The notes under the pieces were generated by a model. It was not told the origin of the DNA. It worked only from the letters and a program-made list of their open reading frames with translations, and searched no databases. This document shows positions 14,088-17,098 of a stretch of DNA of 17,098 bases, piece after piece. This DNA is from Acidaminococcus sp. CAG:917 (GTDB lineage: Bacteria > Bacillota > Clostridia > Christensenellales > CAG-917). The DNA lies in the NCBI GenBank assembly GCA_000437555.1, contig FR901027.1:15996-33093 (forward strand). The letters run 5' to 3'. Numbering within the stretch: position 1 is the stretch's first letter; the number at the start of each line of letters is the position of its first letter. Position numbers and translations under genes: made by a program.

Positions 14088-14226
14088 ATCTACCTCCTTT
14101 AATGCACGACAATTTCTGAAACAATATTTACTTTCAATTTTAAAAGGGATAGGAGATATTATTTCAAGAATAAGCGGTGCAAAAAAAAATAAAAAATACA
14201 ACTACTTTTTTATAAAGTACCGTTCA

Positions 14227-14255
14227 ATTGTACACCAATTAAGGCATATAGGCAA
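14227..14255 (-). promoter_or_regulatory. Predicted promoter of citrate synthase gene
   Basis: Minus strand: TTGCCT (14250-14255), 17-bp spacer, TACAAT (14227-14232). The leader would be about 130 bases, A+T-rich, with no riboswitch that I recognise. Confidence 0.6.
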
Positions 14256-14266
14256 CAAAAACAATA

Positions 14267-14295
14267 AAAAAAGGCCGATTTTAACGGCCTTTTTT
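14267..14295 (-). terminator. Terminator of the rplU-prp-rpmA operon
   Basis: A perfect 11-bp stem (AAAAAAGGCCG 14267-14277, CGGCCTTTTTT 14285-14295, loop 7), T-rich on the exit, 28 bp past the rpmA stop. Confidence 0.9.
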
Positions 14296-14322
14296 GTATA
14301 ATTTTTGCATTGCTTTAAAAAA

Positions 14323-14607
14323 TTACTTTGCTTCTTTCTCGTAAACGCTCACTTTTTTGGAATCCTTGCCGAATCTTTCATACTTGACTACGCCGTCCGA
14401 TAAAGCAAAAAGCGTGTCGTCTTTGCCTCTTCCGACGTTGTTACCGGCGTGGAATTTCGTTCCTCTCTGACGAACGAGAATGTTTCCCGCCAAAACGAAT
14501 TGACCGTCCGCGCGCTTGATACCAAGCCTTTTGGATTCACTGTCACGACCGTTTCTTGACGAGCCGACACCCTTTTTATGAGCAAACAATTGTATTTTAA
14601 TAAACAT
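14323..14607 (-). CDS. rpmA: 50S ribosomal protein L27 (Prp-processed form)
   Basis: A 94-residue L27, located at the peptidyl transferase centre of the large subunit. The core AHKKGVGSSRNGRDSESKRLG is typical. Before it sits the extension MFIKIQLF, which in Firmicutes is removed by the protease Prp after the Phe of the QLF-AHKK site, exposing the functional N-terminus. The start overlaps the end of prp by 11 bases, with GGAGG inside prp about nine bases upstream, so translation is coupled to the processing protease. It is the last gene of the operon. Confidence 0.97.
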   Translation of the reverse strand: MFIKIQLFAHKKGVGSSRNGRDSESKRLGIKRADGQFVLAGNILVRQRGTKFHAGNNVGRGKDDTLFALSDGVVKYERFGKDSKKVSVYEKEAK

Positions 14608-14941
14608 TGTTTTTAACCTCCAAATTGATATAGTCCGAAAAACCTTCGTAGAGGTCGGACGCCCCTAAATAGAGAGTTTTCAAAACGACGTCGGCGTCGT
14701 GCGCCTCAACTTCCGTCATGTGTTTGGGGAGTTTTACCATAAGATAGCCTTTTTCCTCGTCCACTTTATAGTCGACGTTGATTTTTGCCACCTGCATTAA
14801 CCCCAAAACCGCCGTTTGCACTATCGAGCTGAGTGCCGCACACACCACGTCGTAACCTTCGACGTCATAACCAGTGTGCCCCTCGCACTCGACTGCCGTT
14901 ATGAAGTTTAAATCGTTTCTGAAAAACCTGATTGTAGTCAT
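14597..14941 (-). CDS. prp: Ribosomal-processing cysteine protease Prp
   Basis: A 114-residue YsxB/Prp-family cysteine protease that trims the N-terminal extension of L27. The catalytic pair is visible at the expected positions: His22 in EGHTGYDVEG and Cys34 in DVVCAALS. It lies between rplU and rpmA, as is conserved in Firmicutes. The ATG follows the rplU stop by one base, with only a weak AGG ahead, so it depends on translational coupling. The substrate site is present in the adjacent rpmA product, making the pair self-consistent. Confidence 0.95.
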   Translation of the reverse strand: MTTIRFFRNDLNFITAVECEGHTGYDVEGYDVVCAALSSIVQTAVLGLMQVAKINVDYKVDEEKGYLMVKLPKHMTEVEAHDADVVLKTLYLGASDLYEGFSDYINLEVKNNVY

Positions 14942-14942
14942 A

Positions 14943-15242
14943 TTAACCTATCGATACAATTTTAAGTTCCGTATAGGGTTGACGATGACCTTGACGCTTT
15001 CTGATTTGTTTTTTGGACTTGTAGTGACAAACCAAAATTTTGGCGAATTTGTCCTGCTTTGTCACCTGAGCGGTAACTTTGCCGACGTTTGCGCCTGTTT
15101 TGACTGCACCCTTGTCGTCTACGAGCATCAAAGCGTTGAGTTCGACGTTTGCGCCGACTTCGGCGTCGAGTTTTTCGACCTTAACAAGCATATCTTTCTC
15201 GACCTTGTATTGCTTGCCGCCCGTTTCGATAATTGCGTACAT
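14943..15242 (-). CDS. rplU: 50S ribosomal protein L21
   Basis: A 99-residue L21, a 23S-rRNA-binding large-subunit protein. MYAIIETGGKQYKVEK at the start and KKQIRKRQGHRQPYTELKI near the end are family hallmarks. GGAGG precedes the ATG. It is first in the rplU-prp-rpmA operon, transcribed from the strong promoter at 15328-15356 through a structured leader of about 78 bases. Confidence 0.97.
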   Translation of the reverse strand: MYAIIETGGKQYKVEKDMLVKVEKLDAEVGANVELNALMLVDDKGAVKTGANVGKVTAQVTKQDKFAKILVCHYKSKKQIRKRQGHRQPYTELKIVSIG

Positions 15243-15245
15243 TGA

Positions 15246-15321
15246 ACATACCTCCTCTAACCAGTCTCGCTGAGCATAGGTGATGCGATTGCATACTTAT
15301 AAACCACTCTCATGCGGCTCG
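15246..15321 (-). promoter_or_regulatory. Probable L21 leader (autoregulatory mRNA structure)
   Basis: The 5' leader of rplU from the predicted start (about 15321) contains GAGC...GCTC enclosing shorter complementary pieces (GCAT with ATGC, and ATGC-AATC-GCAT), then the Shine-Dalgarno. Position, size and conserved-looking elements fit the Firmicutes L21 leader class, thought to mediate feedback by L21. I judged this by eye, not by a covariance model. Confidence 0.45.
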
Positions 15322-15327
15322 TAAAGT

Positions 15328-15356
15328 ATTTTATCATAAACCTAAAACGCTGTCAA
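15328..15356 (-). promoter_or_regulatory. Promoter of rplU-prp-rpmA
   Basis: Minus strand: consensus TTGACA (15351-15356), 17-bp spacer, TAAAAT (15328-15333), as expected for a highly expressed ribosomal protein operon. Confidence 0.8.
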
Positions 15357-15591
15357 ACAAATGACGCCCGTATAAAGACATAATTTTTTTAGAGCGACGT
15401 GTCCCCCGTTTTTGATTTTTTCACCTCGGTTTCCGATTTTTTGTCAACGTTCGGTTTATTATTCGCCTTAATTTGCTTCATTTTATACTTTTTTTTCGAT
15501 AAAATTTTAACCTGCTACGCTTTCCCCTTATAATTTCTCCACCTAATTCAATTTACCGACCTCTTTAATTTGCCGACGCCGTAGGGCAAAA
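15357..15591. other. Intergenic stretch between trpB2 terminator and rplU promoter
   Basis: About 235 bp, pyrimidine-rich on the plus strand. It holds only a 30-codon lysine-rich minus-strand frame (15389-15481) without ribosome binding site. I see no RNA gene or repeat. Confidence 0.4.
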
Positions 15592-15616
15592 TAAAAGGCA
15601 GATATACCGCCTTTTA
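15592..15616 (-). terminator. Terminator after trpB2
   Basis: TAAAAGGC (15592-15599) pairs with GCCTTTTA (15609-15616), loop 9, followed by TTTTG on the minus strand, about 70 bp past the trpB2 stop. Confidence 0.65.
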
Positions 15617-15684
15617 CTTTAACTAAAATTCCGTTTCATCGCATACCGTTTTAAAACTGAATATTTAGATTTAAATTTGCTCGA

Positions 15685-17058
15685 TTACTCGACTTTCGGA
15701 AGCTTAGCGAGAGATTTTCCTATTTCCTCGTCCGTCGGGATATAGTCGCTCATCTCGCCGTCGTTATATCTTTGATATGCCACCATATCGAAATATCCGG
15801 TGCCGGTCAGTCCGAATAGAATAGTTTTTTCTTCACCCGTCTCTTTGCACTTTATCGCCTCGTCGATTGCCGCTTTTATTGCGTGTGCGCTTTCAGGCGC
15901 CGGCAGAATGCCTTCAACCTTGGCAAAATACTCTGCCGCTTTAAACACATCTACCTGACCTACCGACGTTGCTTCCATAAGTTTATCGTGATAGAGCTGA
16001 CTGAGCACCGCACTCATACCGTGATAGCGAAGCCCTCCGGCATGGCTTGCCGACGGCATAAAGTCCGCACCGAGAGTATACATTTTTTGCAAGGGACAAA
16101 TTGCTCCCGTATCGGAAAAGTCGTATGCAAACTTTCCTCTCGTAAAAGACGGACAGGAGCTCGGCTCCACGGCTATGAAACGGTAGTCGTTTTCGCCTCT
16201 TAACTTTTCGCCCATAAACGGAGAGATAAGACCGCCGAGGTTTGAACCGCCGCCCGCACAGCCGATGATTATATCGGGTTTGACGCCGTATTTATCCAGA
16301 GCTGTTTTGCACTCTAAACCGATAATAGACTGATGAAGCAAAACGAGGTTTAAAACGCTTCCCAAAACGTAGCGGTATCCTTTAGACGTGACCGCCCTTT
16401 CCACCGCTTCGGATATGGCACAGCCAAGACTTCCGTTGTTGCCGGGATGCTCTGCATTTATTTTTCTGCCTACAGCCGTTTCCATTGAAGGAGAAGGCGT
16501 TACCGACGCTCCGTAAGTTCTCATAACTTCTCTTCTGAAGGGCTTTTGCTCGTAGGAGCATTTAACCATAAACACTTTGCAATCGAGACCGAGATATGCG
16601 CACGCCATAGAGAGAGCGGTTCCCCACTGTCCTGCGCCCGTTTCGGTGGTGACTCCTTTGAGCCCTTGCTTTTTGGCATAGTATGCCTGAGCGATTGCGC
16701 TGTTGAGCTTATGGCTGCCCGACGTGTTGTTGCCCTCGAATTTATAATAAATTTTAGCGGGGGTACCTAGTTTCTTTTCGAGGCAGTAAGCTCTGACAAG
16801 CGGCGACGGACGGTACATCTTGTAAAAATCGAGAATTTCCTGCGGTATGGCAATATACGGCGTTGTATCGTCCAATTCCTGCGCTACGAGTTCGTCGCAA
16901 AAGACAGCCTTGAGCTCTTCGGCGGTGACGGGTTTAAACGTCTGACCATTAAGGAGCGGAGCAGGCTTCGTCTTCATATCCGCGCGGAGATTATACCACG
17001 ACTTGGGCATCTCGCTTTCGTCAAGATAGATTTTGTAAGGAATTTGTTGCTTACTCAT
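15685..17058 (-). CDS. Tryptophan synthase beta chain, TrpB2 type
   Basis: A 457-residue PLP enzyme of the TrpB2 (TrpB-like) class, longer than standard TrpB (about 400) because of the N-terminal extension typical of TrpB2 (WYNLRADM...PAPLLNG). Visible: PLP lysine K117 in SGSHKLNSA, catalytic Glu139 in TETGAGQWG (138-146), and the phosphate-binding glycine loop GGGSNLGG at 269-276. TrpB2 enzymes condense indole with serine, often without TrpA, and may salvage indole. No trpA or other trp gene is visible, although the sequence upstream is cut off by the window edge. AGGAG nine bases before the ATG supports the start; the gene is complete. No leader or promoter can be judged from the 40 bases remaining. 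Confidence 0.92.
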   Translation of the reverse strand: MSKQQIPYKIYLDESEMPKSWYNLRADMKTKPAPLLNGQTFKPVTAEELKAVFCDELVAQELDDTTPYIAIPQEILDFYKMYRPSPLVRAYCLEKKLGTPAKIYYKFEGNNTSGSHKLNSAIAQAYYAKKQGLKGVTTETGAGQWGTALSMACAYLGLDCKVFMVKCSYEQKPFRREVMRTYGASVTPSPSMETAVGRKINAEHPGNNGSLGCAISEAVERAVTSKGYRYVLGSVLNLVLLHQSIIGLECKTALDKYGVKPDIIIGCAGGGSNLGGLISPFMGEKLRGENDYRFIAVEPSSCPSFTRGKFAYDFSDTGAICPLQKMYTLGADFMPSASHAGGLRYHGMSAVLSQLYHDKLMEATSVGQVDVFKAAEYFAKVEGILPAPESAHAIKAAIDEAIKCKETGEEKTILFGLTGTGYFDMVAYQRYNDGEMSDYIPTDEEIGKSLAKLPKVE

Positions 17059-17098
17059 ATTTTTATTCTCCTTTTAAAGTATTTTCGACTTTGACGGG

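Noticed and set aside
14088..14201. 38-codon N-terminal extension of citrate synthase
   Set aside because: A strong AGGAGG sits inside the extension five bases before ATG at 14087; the extension is hydrophobic, has no ribosome binding site of its own and is not typical of the family.
15389..15481. 30-residue lysine-rich minus-strand frame
   Set aside because: No Shine-Dalgarno, no promoter assigned to it, and lysine-rich composition is expected from the A-rich strand.

Overview
The window looks like chromosomal sequence from a low-GC Gram-positive, clostridia-type bacterium, probably an uncultured anaerobic gut lineage. The evidence is purine-rich Shine-Dalgarno sites, sigma-A-type promoters (TTGACA-N17-TATAAT class), Firmicutes-style rplU-prp-rpmA with a Prp-cleavable L27 leader, a YolD/Y-family polymerase pair, and anaerobe-type Fe-S proteins. 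I cannot name the genus. Nearly all genes are on the minus strand; only a small XRE regulator and a DUF2188 protein are on the plus strand.

Layout: (1) 1-1430: mrp-type P-loop Fe-S carrier and a small MGMT-like alkyltransferase domain protein. (2) 1663-4380: an SOS-like cassette on the minus strand, lexA-like repressor, then Y-family DNA polymerase, then YolD, with one good promoter ahead of lexA. (3) 4414-5164: GNAT acetyltransferase with its own promoter and terminator. (4) 5302-6835: TM2-domain membrane protein and a divergent XRE regulator around a control region with three palindromic operators, then a DUF2188 protein. (5) 6909-8549: the ACT-domain (UPF0237) and UPF0210 gene pair. (6) 8761-9565: flavodoxin/ferredoxin fusion. 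(7) about 9700-11060: an A+T-rich insertion-like segment in which one unrecognised gene is flanked by short repeat arrays in inverted orientation. (8) 11154-12583: RlmD-type rRNA methyltransferase carrying a perfect 21-bp in-frame tandem duplication. (9) 12587-14255: citrate synthase. (10) 14267-15356: rplU-prp-rpmA operon with promoter, likely L21 leader and terminator. (11) 15592-17058: TrpB2-type tryptophan synthase beta chain, standing alone in this window.

The most interesting signal is regulatory. The palindrome GGAAC-N5-GTTCC occurs exactly four times by my reading: once at the predicted transcription start of the lexA-polymerase-yolD cassette, and three times, about 30 bp apart, in the TM2/XRE divergent region, where one copy exactly fills the 17-bp spacer of a perfect consensus promoter. 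This suggests one repressor (the unusual LexA, or the XRE protein) ties a small membrane protein to the DNA-damage cassette. The second strongest candidate is the inverted-repeat-flanked unknown gene. Third is a 32-nt hairpin with a UNCG-type loop between the TM2 and GNAT genes.
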